DNA of 38,951 nt from assembly GCA_035263865.1 (NCBI GenBank), contig DATFQX010000444.1:1-38951 (forward strand), read 5' to 3'. The notes under the pieces are model-generated. The model ran no database searches. It was not told where the DNA came from and was given only the letters and a program-made list of their open reading frames with translations. Positions 23,138 to 31,694 of this stretch are shown in pieces; the stretch's first letter is position 1, and every line of letters starts with the position of its first letter. A program made the translations under genes and the position numbers. The DNA comes from VAZQ01 sp035263865 (GTDB lineage Bacteria > Pseudomonadota > Alphaproteobacteria > Rhizobiales > Xanthobacteraceae).

Positions 23138-24643
23138 TCAGCATTCGGTGGATGCAGCCTCCAAGGGCGGGTGAGTCGCAATCGATTTAAGATCGATCGT
23201 CGGCTTGGCGAGTTTGCCAATATCGGGGTGGGGACGTTGCAGCCCTGGAATATTGGCAAAGGCCTGTTCCATTGCCTCAGCCGCGTCGAGAAGATCCTGA
23301 TCACCGTGAAAGCGACCCGTGACCTGCAAGCCGAAAGGCATCGCGTGCTCGTCGAGCCCGCAGGGAATGGAAATCGCCGGATTGGTGACGAGGGTGACAA
23401 AGTAGGTCAAGGCGAGCCAGTGATAATAGTTGCGCAGCCGCTCCCCTTCGAGCTCCTCGAGGTAGAGCTCGCTCCACGAAAACGGCGTCACTCCCACCGT
23501 CGGCGACAACACCAGGTCGTAGTCGCGGAAGATTGATTGGAAGCGCCGGAAAATTCGCGTCTGCTCGGCGTGCGCCCAGGCCATGTCGGCGAGCGTCATG
23601 CGCGCTGCCATTTCGTAGTTGACTCGGACATTGGGGCCAAGCGAGTCAGGGTCTTTGGCGTAGGCGTCGCGATAGCGGTCGACATAGCTTTGGGCACGCA
23701 CGACGTCGAAGCAATCATCTGCCTTGCCGAAATCGAATTGGACCTCGTCACACGTGCGGAAAAGTCCCCGCATCGCTGCGATGCGGCTGCGGAAGACACG
23801 GCGTATCTCGGCACTCACGGGGCATTGTCCAAAATCCTCGGTAAAAGCGACGCGCAGCCGACCGAGATCGACCGGCCGCGCCGTCACGATCGCAGCATGA
23901 TCGAGCGGGAACGCCAGCGGCTCGCGGTCGTCCATTCCGATCTGCGCCGCGAATAGAAGCCGCAGATCCGCGACGCTGCGGCCCAGGGGGCCCAGCACCG
24001 AGATCGGCGTCCAGCCGAGTGGCCGGCCATCCATCGGCACAACGCCCGGTGAGGGACGAAAACCCACGACGCCGCAGATCGCGGCTGGGATCCGCAAGGA
24101 CCCGCCAGTATCGGAGCCGGTGCAAACCGGGACCATGTCGCAGGCGAGCGCGACCGCCGAGCCGCCCGAGGAGCCGCCCGCATTGAGCCGCGGGTCGAAG
24201 GGATTTCCGGTTGCGCCCCAGACGACATTGCGCGTATTCGCGCCCGCGCCAAATTCCGGCACGTTGGTCTTGCAGAGAATGATTGCGCCCGCCTTGCGCA
24301 CGAGCGCCACCATGGCCGCGTCGTGCGCCGGCACATGGTCGCGATAGAGCGGCGAGCCGTAGGTGGTTAGCAGCCCTGCGGTCTCATGCAGATCCTTGAT
24401 GCCGGTCGGCAAGCCGTGCAGCGCCCCGAGTTGCTCGCCCTTGCGAGCGGCTGATTCGGCGCTCACCGCGAGCTTGCGCGCGCGTGCAAAATTTCTCGCC
24501 GCGATCGCGTTGACCGCCGGATCGAGCGCCTCGATGCGGGCGATCGAAGCTTCCACGAGCTCGACTGGAGAGATTTCCTTCGTTCCAATGCGCCGCCGCA
24601 TTTCGACGGACGAAAGCGCCAATAATTCATCCCATGGCGGCAT
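23138..24643 (-). CDS. Amidase-signature family hydrolase
   Basis: A 501-aa amidase with the full Ser-cisSer-Lys triad: K83 (TGIKDLHE), cis-Ser S158 (AGGSSGGSAVA) and nucleophile S182 (GSDTGGSLRIPA). Family members hydrolyse amides, including aryl and acyl amides, malonamate or Glu/Asp-tRNA. The absence of GatB/C neighbours argues against the tRNA role. The start at 24643 has GGAG six bases upstream; an ATG at 24655 is an alternative. It sits between an M20 peptidase and a Bug protein in the operon and may supply a carboxylate to that transport step. Confidence 0.9.
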   Translation of the reverse strand: MPPWDELLALSSVEMRRRIGTKEISPVELVEASIARIEALDPAVNAIAARNFARARKLAVSAESAARKGEQLGALHGLPTGIKDLHETAGLLTTYGSPLYRDHVPAHDAAMVALVRKAGAIILCKTNVPEFGAGANTRNVVWGATGNPFDPRLNAGGSSGGSAVALACDMVPVCTGSDTGGSLRIPAAICGVVGFRPSPGVVPMDGRPLGWTPISVLGPLGRSVADLRLLFAAQIGMDDREPLAFPLDHAAIVTARPVDLGRLRVAFTEDFGQCPVSAEIRRVFRSRIAAMRGLFRTCDEVQFDFGKADDCFDVVRAQSYVDRYRDAYAKDPDSLGPNVRVNYEMAARMTLADMAWAHAEQTRIFRRFQSIFRDYDLVLSPTVGVTPFSWSELYLEELEGERLRNYYHWLALTYFVTLVTNPAISIPCGLDEHAMPFGLQVTGRFHGDQDLLDAAEAMEQAFANIPGLQRPHPDIGKLAKPTIDLKSIATHPPLEAASTEC

Positions 24644-24688
24644 CCACAGCTCCATCAAGTGCGTAGGGGCGGCAGCGTTTTGCGCGCG

Positions 24689-25831
24689 TTACTCCAACCG
24701 CTCCATCAAACCCTGCAATAAGCGCGTGCGCGGCTCGATCGAGGAGTACAGCATGTATTCATCGTTGGTATGGGCGCCGTCGCCATCGACGCCGAGCCCG
24801 TCCAACGTCGGGATTCCCATCGCGGCCGTGAAATTCCCGTCCGATCCACCACCCACTCGTGGTGAGCTCTGCAGCGTAAAGCCTATCTCCTTGGCAATGG
24901 CCGCGGCCTTGTCGAACAGAAGGTTGACGGCGCGGTCACGCACGAAGGGCGGCCGCGTGATCTTGCCCGTCACGGTCGTTTCGATGTCACGTCGCGACGA
25001 TTTCAGGGCCTTGATCCTAGCCTCCATCTCGCCTGCGCTCGCACCGTCGCAGAAACGCAGGTCCACCTCGATCGTGCATTCTTCCGCGACCGTATTTCGC
25101 GCGGTGCCGCCCGCGACCAACCCGACATTCGTCGTAATCCCGCGCGCAGGATCGTTGAGCGCGTTGATCGCAAGCACGATCTCCGCCATGGCGACGATCG
25201 CGTTGCGGCCCTTGTCCGGCTCGCCGCCGGCATGCGCGGGCCTGCCCCGGGTGCGGATCACGAAGACGCCGATGCCCTTGCGCTCGGTCACGATCTTGCC
25301 GCCGCCGCGCGCCGGCTCGGTGACGAGCACGTAACGCTGGCCGCGCGCCTCGTGCTCAATGAGGCTGCGTGAGACCGGGCTGCTCAGCTCTTCATCCGGC
25401 GTCAACAGGAACGTGACCGGCAATTTCGTGCGCCGCTTCTCCTGCGCAATTCGGCGAAACGCCGCGAGCGCGAGCATCAGCCCTCCTTTCATGTCGTAAA
25501 TGCCCGGACCGTAAACCCGGTCGCCCTCGCGACGATACGCAAGCTTGCTGGCGAGCGTACCGACCGGATGTACCGTATCCATGTGGCTGAGCACCAGGAC
25601 CCCCGGCTCTTGGCGCGTCGGATCACAGCGCACGCGTAGGATGTCGCCGAGCGAATCCGTCGTTGGCTCACGCTCGCAGGCGGCGCCCGTTCCCTCAAAC
25701 GAGTTTGCGATCGTTTCGACCACGCGGTTGACACCCGCGGCGTTGCGTGAAGGGCTCTCGATTTCCACAAGCTTGCGGATGTCCGCGAGGATTGCGTCGC
25801 TGTCGACTCGATCGTCTAGAAAAGAAGGCAT
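24689..25831 (-). CDS. M20-family carboxypeptidase (CPG2/ArgE type)
   Basis: A 380-aa zinc exopeptidase. The dinuclear metal site is complete: H83 and D85 (SHMDTVHP), D113 (GPGIYDMKGG), E147/E148 (TPDEEL, base and ligand), E172 (TEP) and H354 (DGAHTNDE). The dimerisation domain spans about 185-290 (KGIGVFVIRTRGRPAHAGG). The closest pattern is the glutamate carboxypeptidase group, which removes C-terminal Glu or Asp from acylated or short peptides. No signal peptide is present. It starts seven bases after the CocE-type gene and ends 45 bases before the amidase start. Confidence 0.9.
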   Translation of the reverse strand: MPSFLDDRVDSDAILADIRKLVEIESPSRNAAGVNRVVETIANSFEGTGAACEREPTTDSLGDILRVRCDPTRQEPGVLVLSHMDTVHPVGTLASKLAYRREGDRVYGPGIYDMKGGLMLALAAFRRIAQEKRRTKLPVTFLLTPDEELSSPVSRSLIEHEARGQRYVLVTEPARGGGKIVTERKGIGVFVIRTRGRPAHAGGEPDKGRNAIVAMAEIVLAINALNDPARGITTNVGLVAGGTARNTVAEECTIEVDLRFCDGASAGEMEARIKALKSSRRDIETTVTGKITRPPFVRDRAVNLLFDKAAAIAKEIGFTLQSSPRVGGGSDGNFTAAMGIPTLDGLGVDGDGAHTNDEYMLYSSIEPRTRLLQGLMERLE

Positions 25832-25838
25832 CCCTGGC

Positions 25839-27782
25839 TCATAACAAATCTCGAGGAATAGAGCGATCCCACTCGCGGCGACAGACTTCGTCCGCGCATT
25901 CCCACGCGCATAAACTTGCCTGCAACAGGAAGACCTCGGGCGTACATGAGAGCCGCATCTGCGTCTCGATGCGGATTTGCCATGTTTTTCGTGACATCGT
26001 CCACTTGCTTCGCAGGTCGGCCACTGCGCTCAGCGGGTCGTCCTCCTCGACGTGGAGGCGGGACTTGCGCTGCATGCCCAGTTCGAGGCCGATGCGGTCG
26101 ATGCGCTCGATACGCATGTCGCCGTGCCGGATGATCGTCGGCTTCTCAGGCGGCGCCGACTCTGGGTCAGGGAGCGGCGACAGCAGTGCGTCCGTGCCCT
26201 GGGGCGCACGTACCGGCAGATCGACTGTGCCGCCGGAAATCAGGAGCGTCGCCTTCTCGGGAGAAGGCCAGATCATCGGCCAATAGGCCGTGGATAGAGC
26301 AAGCCTCACCTTATGGCCGGCTGGAAAAACCGAGCCTGCATCGTTGAGTTGGATACGCACCCGGTAGCGCTGCCCGACCGTCAACGGCGCGGGGCTTTCG
26401 TGTCCGTCGCGATGCGTGAGGTTGAGGACGCCATAGCTGACACGCAGCGATTCGCCGGACGGGTGTACATCGCATAATCGAGCCACCACGTTCCCAATCG
26501 GCCTGTCGGTGGTGACGTCGAGCGTAACGATCGGCGCGCCGAGGATCTCGATCGGGGTTTTGAGCGGCGGCGTGTCGAAGACCAGCGAGCGCGCGTCGTC
26601 TTCACGCTGATCGCCGGCTTGATCGTGTTCACGACCGAACGAAACCCACCCTCCAGCACATTTACCGACCGTCTGCGGTGAGCAGATCGCACGAGCGGTC
26701 AAGTGCGTCGCCTCGTCCGCCAGCCCCTGGTCGGTCAAGAACAGCCGCCGAGGCATAATTCCCGGCGGCGGCCATGAAGGCTCGGCAACCCATCGGCCCG
26801 GCAACACCTTGTGATGGGACGCAGGTTTTACGCTGTCCATCATCCAAGCCCGCAGCATTGGTTCATCCATCACGCCAGTGTCGATGCCTTTGAGCCAATA
26901 ATCCCACCACCGCAGCATCTCTTGCAGGAAGCCGATCTGCGGGCCAGGAAGCGCAAAATGCGGATAACCATGCGCCCACGGTCCGATGAGACCCTTGCGC
27001 GGTACCGTCAATCGCTCGAGCAGGCGGGGAATTGCATTGGTATAGGCATCGGTCCAGCCGCCAACGGCGTACACAGGGCACTGGATCGCCTGGTAATCCT
27101 CGCATACCGATCCATGCTTCCAATAAGCATCACGTCGCTGGTGTTGCAGCCAAAGTTCGAAGAACAGCGGCACATTGGCGAGACGCTCCAACCACATCGC
27201 CCGCCAGCGATCGCCGACAAGTATTGGATCGGGTGGGAGACACATCGAGCCGAAAAAGAACGAGGGCCACTCCGCTCCGGCGGTAAGAAGCGTGCCGCCC
27301 ATGTAATGCGCATCGTCAGCATATCGGTCATCGGTCGAGCAGATGGTTACGATTGCCTTGAGGGCCGCAGGCCGGCGTGCCGCAATCTGAAGCGCATTGA
27401 AGCCGCCCCAAGAAATTCCCATCATCCCGACAACGCCGCTGCACCAGGGTTGCGCGGCCAACCACGCAATCACCTCCAGGCCGTCGTCCTGCTCTTGCTT
27501 TGCGTACTCGTCGAACAGCAAGCTATTCGAGTCGCCGCAACCTCTGATATCGACGCGAACGCCCGCGTAGCCGTGGCCGGCCAGATACGGATGAGTCAGC
27601 GCGTCCCGCTCGTAAGTCCCGTCGCGCTTGCGGTACGGGAGATACTCCAGGATCGCAGGAACCGGGTTCGCTTCGGCATCGTCAGGCAACCAGATGCGAG
27701 CGGCAAGCCGCGTGCCGTCTTTCAATGGAATCAACGTGTGCTCGATCACGCGCACAGTGCGTGGAAACGTCGTCACAATCAC
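25839..27782 (-). CDS. CocE/NonD-family hydrolase (X-Pro dipeptidyl-peptidase type)
   Basis: A 647-aa serine hydrolase. The alpha/beta-hydrolase domain carries DIRGCGDS (78-85), GISWGG with Ser124, GGWTDAY with Asp245 and GPWAHGYP with His271. The C-terminal jelly-roll domain, typical of X-Pro dipeptidyl peptidases and cocaine esterase, covers about 400-560 with an extra C-terminal segment as in the NonD group. It cleaves esters or N-terminal X-Pro dipeptides; the substrate is not predictable. The frame begins with a GTG at 27782 (another GTG at 27776); the ribosome binding site is weak. It is the second gene of the hydrolase operon. Confidence 0.88.
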   Translation of the reverse strand: MIVTTFPRTVRVIEHTLIPLKDGTRLAARIWLPDDAEANPVPAILEYLPYRKRDGTYERDALTHPYLAGHGYAGVRVDIRGCGDSNSLLFDEYAKQEQDDGLEVIAWLAAQPWCSGVVGMMGISWGGFNALQIAARRPAALKAIVTICSTDDRYADDAHYMGGTLLTAGAEWPSFFFGSMCLPPDPILVGDRWRAMWLERLANVPLFFELWLQHQRRDAYWKHGSVCEDYQAIQCPVYAVGGWTDAYTNAIPRLLERLTVPRKGLIGPWAHGYPHFALPGPQIGFLQEMLRWWDYWLKGIDTGVMDEPMLRAWMMDSVKPASHHKVLPGRWVAEPSWPPPGIMPRRLFLTDQGLADEATHLTARAICSPQTVGKCAGGWVSFGREHDQAGDQREDDARSLVFDTPPLKTPIEILGAPIVTLDVTTDRPIGNVVARLCDVHPSGESLRVSYGVLNLTHRDGHESPAPLTVGQRYRVRIQLNDAGSVFPAGHKVRLALSTAYWPMIWPSPEKATLLISGGTVDLPVRAPQGTDALLSPLPDPESAPPEKPTIIRHGDMRIERIDRIGLELGMQRKSRLHVEEDDPLSAVADLRSKWTMSRKTWQIRIETQMRLSCTPEVFLLQASLCAWECADEVCRREWDRSIPRDLL

Positions 27783-27882
27783 AGGGGATCCGCAGACTTC
27801 GCGATGGGCAAACCACTAAGATTCATCTTACTTGCGTTCTCGGCGGGAAGTCTTCTGCGAGATGCCAGACCGCAGAAGGAAG

Positions 27883-28992
27883 CTATCCCCATATCCGTCG
27901 CGCAGTTTCGCACACTCTCTCGAGCTTACGTCTTTCCTCGTCGATGGAAAGGCTGTTTCCAAGAATCGAAGAGGCAAAGCCGCACTGAGGGCTGAGCGCC
28001 AAGCGTTCCAGCGGCACAAAGCGGCTGGCTTGGGTGATGCGACGGATGAGGTCTTCGGGCGGCTCGATTTGCGGCCGCTTGGTGCTGATCAATCCGAGGA
28101 CCACCATCTTGTCATCCGGGACGTGCCGGAGCGGTTCGAACGAGCCCGACCGATCGTCGTCGTATTCGAGGAGAAGCCGCGTTGCATCGATGCGCTGGAA
28201 AATCGGCCGGGCAATCGGCTCGTAATCGCCCTCGACGAGCCAACGGCTTTCTTGGTTGCCGCGACAGACGTGGATGGCGAAGGTCACGCCGGGAAATCCC
28301 GTCATGACGGCGTTGTCGAGCTCGATGCCCCGGCTCAGCCACAGATCGAGCGTCCAGCCTCGCGATTCATAAAAGGCCCGCGTCTCGGGTGCGAGGAGCA
28401 GGGCGTAGTGAGGCGCGTCGATCTGGATATAAGTGGCACCGAGACGAACGAGCTCCGCAACCTCATCACGCAGGATCGCGACGACGTCGGCGAGGAAGTG
28501 CTCCAGGCTTGCATACGCGGATTGGGAACGTTCAGGCGACCAGAAATTCACGAACAGGCTAGGGCTGGGCAGGGTGACTTTTGCGGTGCGGCTTGTGCGG
28601 CCGCGCAGATACACGAACTCCTCGGCAGCAAGATGCCGTTGGCGCATGAGCCTACCGACCACGCCGAGATTAGACGGCCGGTCGCAGCGTCGCTCCCCCA
28701 CGGCGCCATCGCCATGCCAATGGCCCCACAGGAATGCATCGATATCGCAGGCGCCGAAGCCCTCGACAGCCTCGGTCATCTGGCTCTGAAAGGAGAGTCG
28801 CCGCATTTCGCCGTCGGTCACGACGTCAAGCCCGGCTGCCTCCTGCAGGGCGATGGCTTCATCGACCGCGCGGTCCTCGATGCACTTGAATTGCGCATGA
28901 CTAAGGCGCCCGGCCACCCAGTCGTCCCGCGCTTTGCGCAACGCGAGCGGCCGGAGAAGGCTGCCGACAACATCGGTGTGTGCGGTAATCAT
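27883..28992 (-). CDS. MetE-like zinc methyltransferase-family protein
   Basis: A 369-aa protein resembling the C-terminal half of cobalamin-independent methionine synthase. The four expected zinc ligands are present: H241 and C243 (IHVCRGN), E276 (LLEYDDD) and C337 (LSPQCGFAS). The VTDGEMRR segment (58-65) also fits. At 369 aa it lacks the N-terminal barrel of full MetE. Such single-barrel relatives act in methyl or alkyl transfer to thiols, or have unknown roles. It is the first gene of the minus-strand operon; 100 bases separate it from the CocE-type gene. Its link to the peptidases is unclear. Confidence 0.82.
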   Translation of the reverse strand: MITAHTDVVGSLLRPLALRKARDDWVAGRLSHAQFKCIEDRAVDEAIALQEAAGLDVVTDGEMRRLSFQSQMTEAVEGFGACDIDAFLWGHWHGDGAVGERRCDRPSNLGVVGRLMRQRHLAAEEFVYLRGRTSRTAKVTLPSPSLFVNFWSPERSQSAYASLEHFLADVVAILRDEVAELVRLGATYIQIDAPHYALLLAPETRAFYESRGWTLDLWLSRGIELDNAVMTGFPGVTFAIHVCRGNQESRWLVEGDYEPIARPIFQRIDATRLLLEYDDDRSGSFEPLRHVPDDKMVVLGLISTKRPQIEPPEDLIRRITQASRFVPLERLALSPQCGFASSILGNSLSIDEERRKLERVCETARRIWG

Positions 28993-29160
28993 CGCAGGCC
29001 GGAGCGATCCGATGGAAGAAAGAGGCCAGCGAGATGCGAGTAGATCGACGTCTCACCAGTGCGGGACGGTTCGATTGTAGCCGAGACTACCATCGCCTGT
29101 GGCTTCCGGACTATTCGGATCGGAAAACGGAACAGTGCGCGGAACGCCCTCGCGGCGAAC

Positions 29161-29307
29161 CTAGCCGCGGCTTTGGGGGGTATAGGGCTGCGACGTATAG
29201 GTTCGAGCTGCGCCGTAGCGGCGATAGGGCTGGGCATTCGCCGTCTCCATCCCCAGCATCACGGCCAAAACGCCCACGCCTGCGATAGCGGTCAGAGCGG
29301 GCCTCAT
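29161..29307 (-). CDS. 48-aa secreted Tyr/Gln-rich peptide
   Basis: A short gene with a near-ideal ribosome binding site (AAAGGGAGGTAATTG directly before the ATG at 29307). The product has a signal peptide (ALTAIAGVGVLAVMLGMETA, cleavage after ANA at about 25). Its 23-residue mature part has repeated QPY motifs (QPYRRYGAARTYTSQPYTPQ) and is basic and aromatic. It has no cysteines and no family that I know. Signal peptide plus ribosome binding site together make a real gene likely despite its size. It is followed, 168 bases on, by the MetE-like gene on the same strand. Confidence 0.6.
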   Translation of the reverse strand: MRPALTAIAGVGVLAVMLGMETANAQPYRRYGAARTYTSQPYTPQSRG

Positions 29308-29471
29308 CAATTACCTCCCTTTGGACGAGAAGCGCGGGAGCAGGCAAGGCCCATATGAGGTGAACGATCCCGTCAATCGACGCGCGCTCATCGATTATGC
29401 GCGCGATGTACCAGTCTAGCCGCTCTGGCAACGCTCGCGTCCGCCGGATGATGTCAGACCCCGAGCGGCGT

Positions 29472-29717
29472 TTAATTTGTATCTTGGACGTCGGTCTCCG
29501 GACGATCGCGACCAGCGGCTGTCTCGGTGTGCGAGCGGCCGTTCTCGTCTTCGTATTCGATGACCTCCGTGTGGCCTGGCACGCGCTGCTCGGCCGCGGC
29601 GATGCGGGCCGCCGCGAGGGCCTCAGCATGGGTCGGATACGGCTCCCAGAATACGCCGTTCACCTTGTACGCCCAGCCGTCGTCGTGCCGGACGATTTGA
29701 TACGTGACAGGCGTCAT
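29472..29717 (-). CDS. DUF2188-like small protein
   Basis: An 81-aa soluble protein. It starts with TYQIVRHDDGWAYKVNGVFW (about 4-23), then THAEALAAARIAAAEQR and a C-terminal strand HTEVIEYEDENGRSHTE, which matches the beta-beta-alpha-beta pattern of DUF2188 proteins. Those are small, widespread proteins of unknown function, frequent in soil alphaproteobacteria and often linked to general stress genes. The start at 29717 is set by GGAGGTG six bases upstream; the frame is open to 29759. Confidence 0.7.
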   Translation of the reverse strand: MTPVTYQIVRHDDGWAYKVNGVFWEPYPTHAEALAAARIAAAEQRVPGHTEVIEYEDENGRSHTETAAGRDRPETDVQDTN

Positions 29718-29833
29718 CGAATTCACCTCCGGTAACGATATAGCACACGTCGGCGTCAATAAGCGTCACGTTCACGCGAGCACGATTGGTTTCATGAGCT
29801 CAATGCGCCGTGCTGGAAACGATGCGAGGCTAT

Positions 29834-30955
29834 TCAGATGCTCGCGCCGCGGGCGTTGATCGGCCACAGCGCCTCTACGCGCCCGTTGCGGACACCGACA
29901 TACCAGTCGTGAAGATTGACGGTGGGGTCGCAGTGTCCGGGGATGAGCCACAGCTTTTCGCCGAGCGACAAGGGCTTCGCGTGCGGGGCGATTTTGAGCT
30001 TGCCGTGCTCGTCCGAGACGCCGGTCATTTCGACGCCGGGGCGATCGTGCACCCATGGGGGACCGCGCTCGGCGCTGTAGGACTTGAGGCCTGCATCGAC
30101 GATTGCTCGGTCGGCCGCGGGCACGCTCATCACTGACGCGAGCACGAAGAGACTATGTTCGAATTCCGCATAGCGGCCACCATCGGCGCCGCGGATACGC
30201 GCATATTCGGTGTCCATGAACACGTATGAGCCAACCTGCAGTTCATTATAGACGCCGCTCGCCGCCTCGATAGCGAAGGTGCCGGTGCCCGCACCGCCGA
30301 TGATCTCACAGGAGAGGTGTTCCGCGGCGAGCGCGTCCAATGTCTCGCGAACTGCATCGCTCGCGAAGGCGATCGCCTGGGCGCGTTCCTGATAAGCCGT
30401 CATGTGCTGCGCGCGGCCATGATAGGCCTGCAAGCCCCGGAATTTCAGATTGGGTGCATCCGCGACGCGGCGCGCGAGCGACGCCGCATCGCGGCCAGGC
30501 GGCACGCCGCAGCGCTCCATGCCAACTTCGATCTCGACCAGTCCGCCGAGCGTGACGCCGAAATCCCGCGCCACGCGCGATGCCGCGTCGACCTGGTCAG
30601 GAGCATCGAAGCACAGCGCGATGGTCGCCTCGTCTGCAAGCGCGGCCAGCCGCCGCAGCTTGCGTTCGCCGACCACCTGGTTGCTCACCAGCACGTCCTT
30701 CACACCGCCGCGAACCAGCACTTCGGCTTCGCCGACCGTCTGCACGCATTGGCCGACCGCGCCGCGAGCGATCTGTCGCAACGCAATGGCAGTCGACTTG
30801 TGGGTCTTGGCGTGCGGCCGCACGCGCACCCCCGCGGCGCTGGCGAACGCGGCCATCTTTGCGATGTTGCGATCGAGCGCGTCGAGATCGATGATCAGTG
30901 CCGGGGTTTCGACCTCGGCGACGGATAGACCAATCTCGGTGGGCGGCGGGTTCAT
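29834..30955 (-). CDS. D-threonine aldolase-type PLP enzyme (alanine racemase fold)
   Basis: A 373-aa fold-type III PLP enzyme. The N-terminal barrel begins with VETPALIIDLDALDRN (15-30) and carries the PLP lysine K50 in RPHAKTHKS. Later come VEIEVGMERCG, a Gly-rich phosphate loop GGAGTGTF and the C-terminal metal-site motif IPGHCDPTVNLHD (H341, C342), typical for D-threonine aldolase and D-serine dehydratase relatives. It would cleave or deaminate D-beta-hydroxy amino acids with a divalent metal. The start at 30955 (MNPPPTEI) fits the family; the frame opens at 30979. It is divergent from the OsmC gene. Confidence 0.87.
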   Translation of the reverse strand: MNPPPTEIGLSVAEVETPALIIDLDALDRNIAKMAAFASAAGVRVRPHAKTHKSTAIALRQIARGAVGQCVQTVGEAEVLVRGGVKDVLVSNQVVGERKLRRLAALADEATIALCFDAPDQVDAASRVARDFGVTLGGLVEIEVGMERCGVPPGRDAASLARRVADAPNLKFRGLQAYHGRAQHMTAYQERAQAIAFASDAVRETLDALAAEHLSCEIIGGAGTGTFAIEAASGVYNELQVGSYVFMDTEYARIRGADGGRYAEFEHSLFVLASVMSVPAADRAIVDAGLKSYSAERGPPWVHDRPGVEMTGVSDEHGKLKIAPHAKPLSLGEKLWLIPGHCDPTVNLHDWYVGVRNGRVEALWPINARGASI

Positions 30956-31120
30956 GCGTTTGCGACGCGTTCCTTGCACGTCACCATATTCAATGGCCGC
31001 TCAGCTTGTCTACGCGTCAAGGCGTGATCAACCCGCAGACGGGCGCAACCGCTCGAAGTCGCAATGCTGGTGCGCCGCGCTTGCAATTGCGCTGCGCGCA
31101 CGCACCTTCTATACAAAGGC

Positions 31121-31570
31121 ATGTCCGAACACAAAGTGACTTTGAAATGGGAGCGCCGCGGCGCCGAGTTTTCGTATCAAAAGTATCCGCGCGATCATAG
31201 CTGGAGCTTCGACGGCGGTCACACGATGACCGCGACGGCGGCCCCGGCCTATCTCGGCAATCCCGCCAATGTCGATCCCGAGGAGGCTTTCGTCGCTTCG
31301 CTCGCGAGCTGCCACATGCTTACGTTTCTGGCAATTGCGTGCAAGCAGAAGTTCGTGCTCGACTCGTACGAGGATCAGGCGATCGGCTATATGGAGAAGA
31401 ATGCCGAGGGCAAACTCGCGATCACTCGCGTCGAGCTACGCCCGAGGATCGCGTGGAGCGGAGATCGTGTACCAAAGGCGGAAGAACTCGATAAGATGCA
31501 TCACGCCGCGCACGAGAATTGCTTCATCGCGAACTCGGTCAAGACCGACGTGACCGTGGTGCAGCAGTAA
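31121..31570 (+). CDS. OsmC-family peroxiredoxin-like protein
   Basis: A 149-aa OsmC/Ohr-type protein with the two catalytic cysteines C64 (SLASCHMLTFL) and C134 (HENCFIANSV), and the conserved PEEAFVASLASC helix start. These proteins reduce organic hydroperoxides through a thiol cycle, in the cytoplasm. The start at 31121 (MSEHKV) is the usual one for the family. The open frame extends to 31064, but that part is unlike it. The ribosome binding site is weak (AAAGG, close to the ATG). The PF04392 gene follows by 124 bp on the same strand. Confidence 0.9.
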   Translation: MSEHKVTLKWERRGAEFSYQKYPRDHSWSFDGGHTMTATAAPAYLGNPANVDPEEAFVASLASCHMLTFLAIACKQKFVLDSYEDQAIGYMEKNAEGKLAITRVELRPRIAWSGDRVPKAEELDKMHHAAHENCFIANSVKTDVTVVQQ

Positions 31571-31694
31571 TATCCCTCCGAAACCATGACTACCTCGTCG
31601 CGCGTCGCTCGCAATTGCCCGTGAGCCATCCAATGATGTGATTGAGTAGGGGGGCGAACCTCCTGCCCTGCACTATCCGAGCCTGAGGAACACA

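Noticed and set aside
21955..23190. Plus-strand frame of 411 codons opposite the M28 and Bug genes
   Set aside because: Antisense shadow with no recognisable protein features.
26811..29043. Plus-strand frames of 394 and 403 codons opposite the CocE-type and MetE-like genes
   Set aside because: Antisense shadows in GC-rich coding DNA; the minus strand has complete catalytic and zinc residues.
28989..29237. Minus-strand 82-codon frame overlapping the MetE-like start
   Set aside because: It overlaps the 48-aa secreted peptide gene in another frame, has no ribosome binding site, and reads Arg/Ala-rich.
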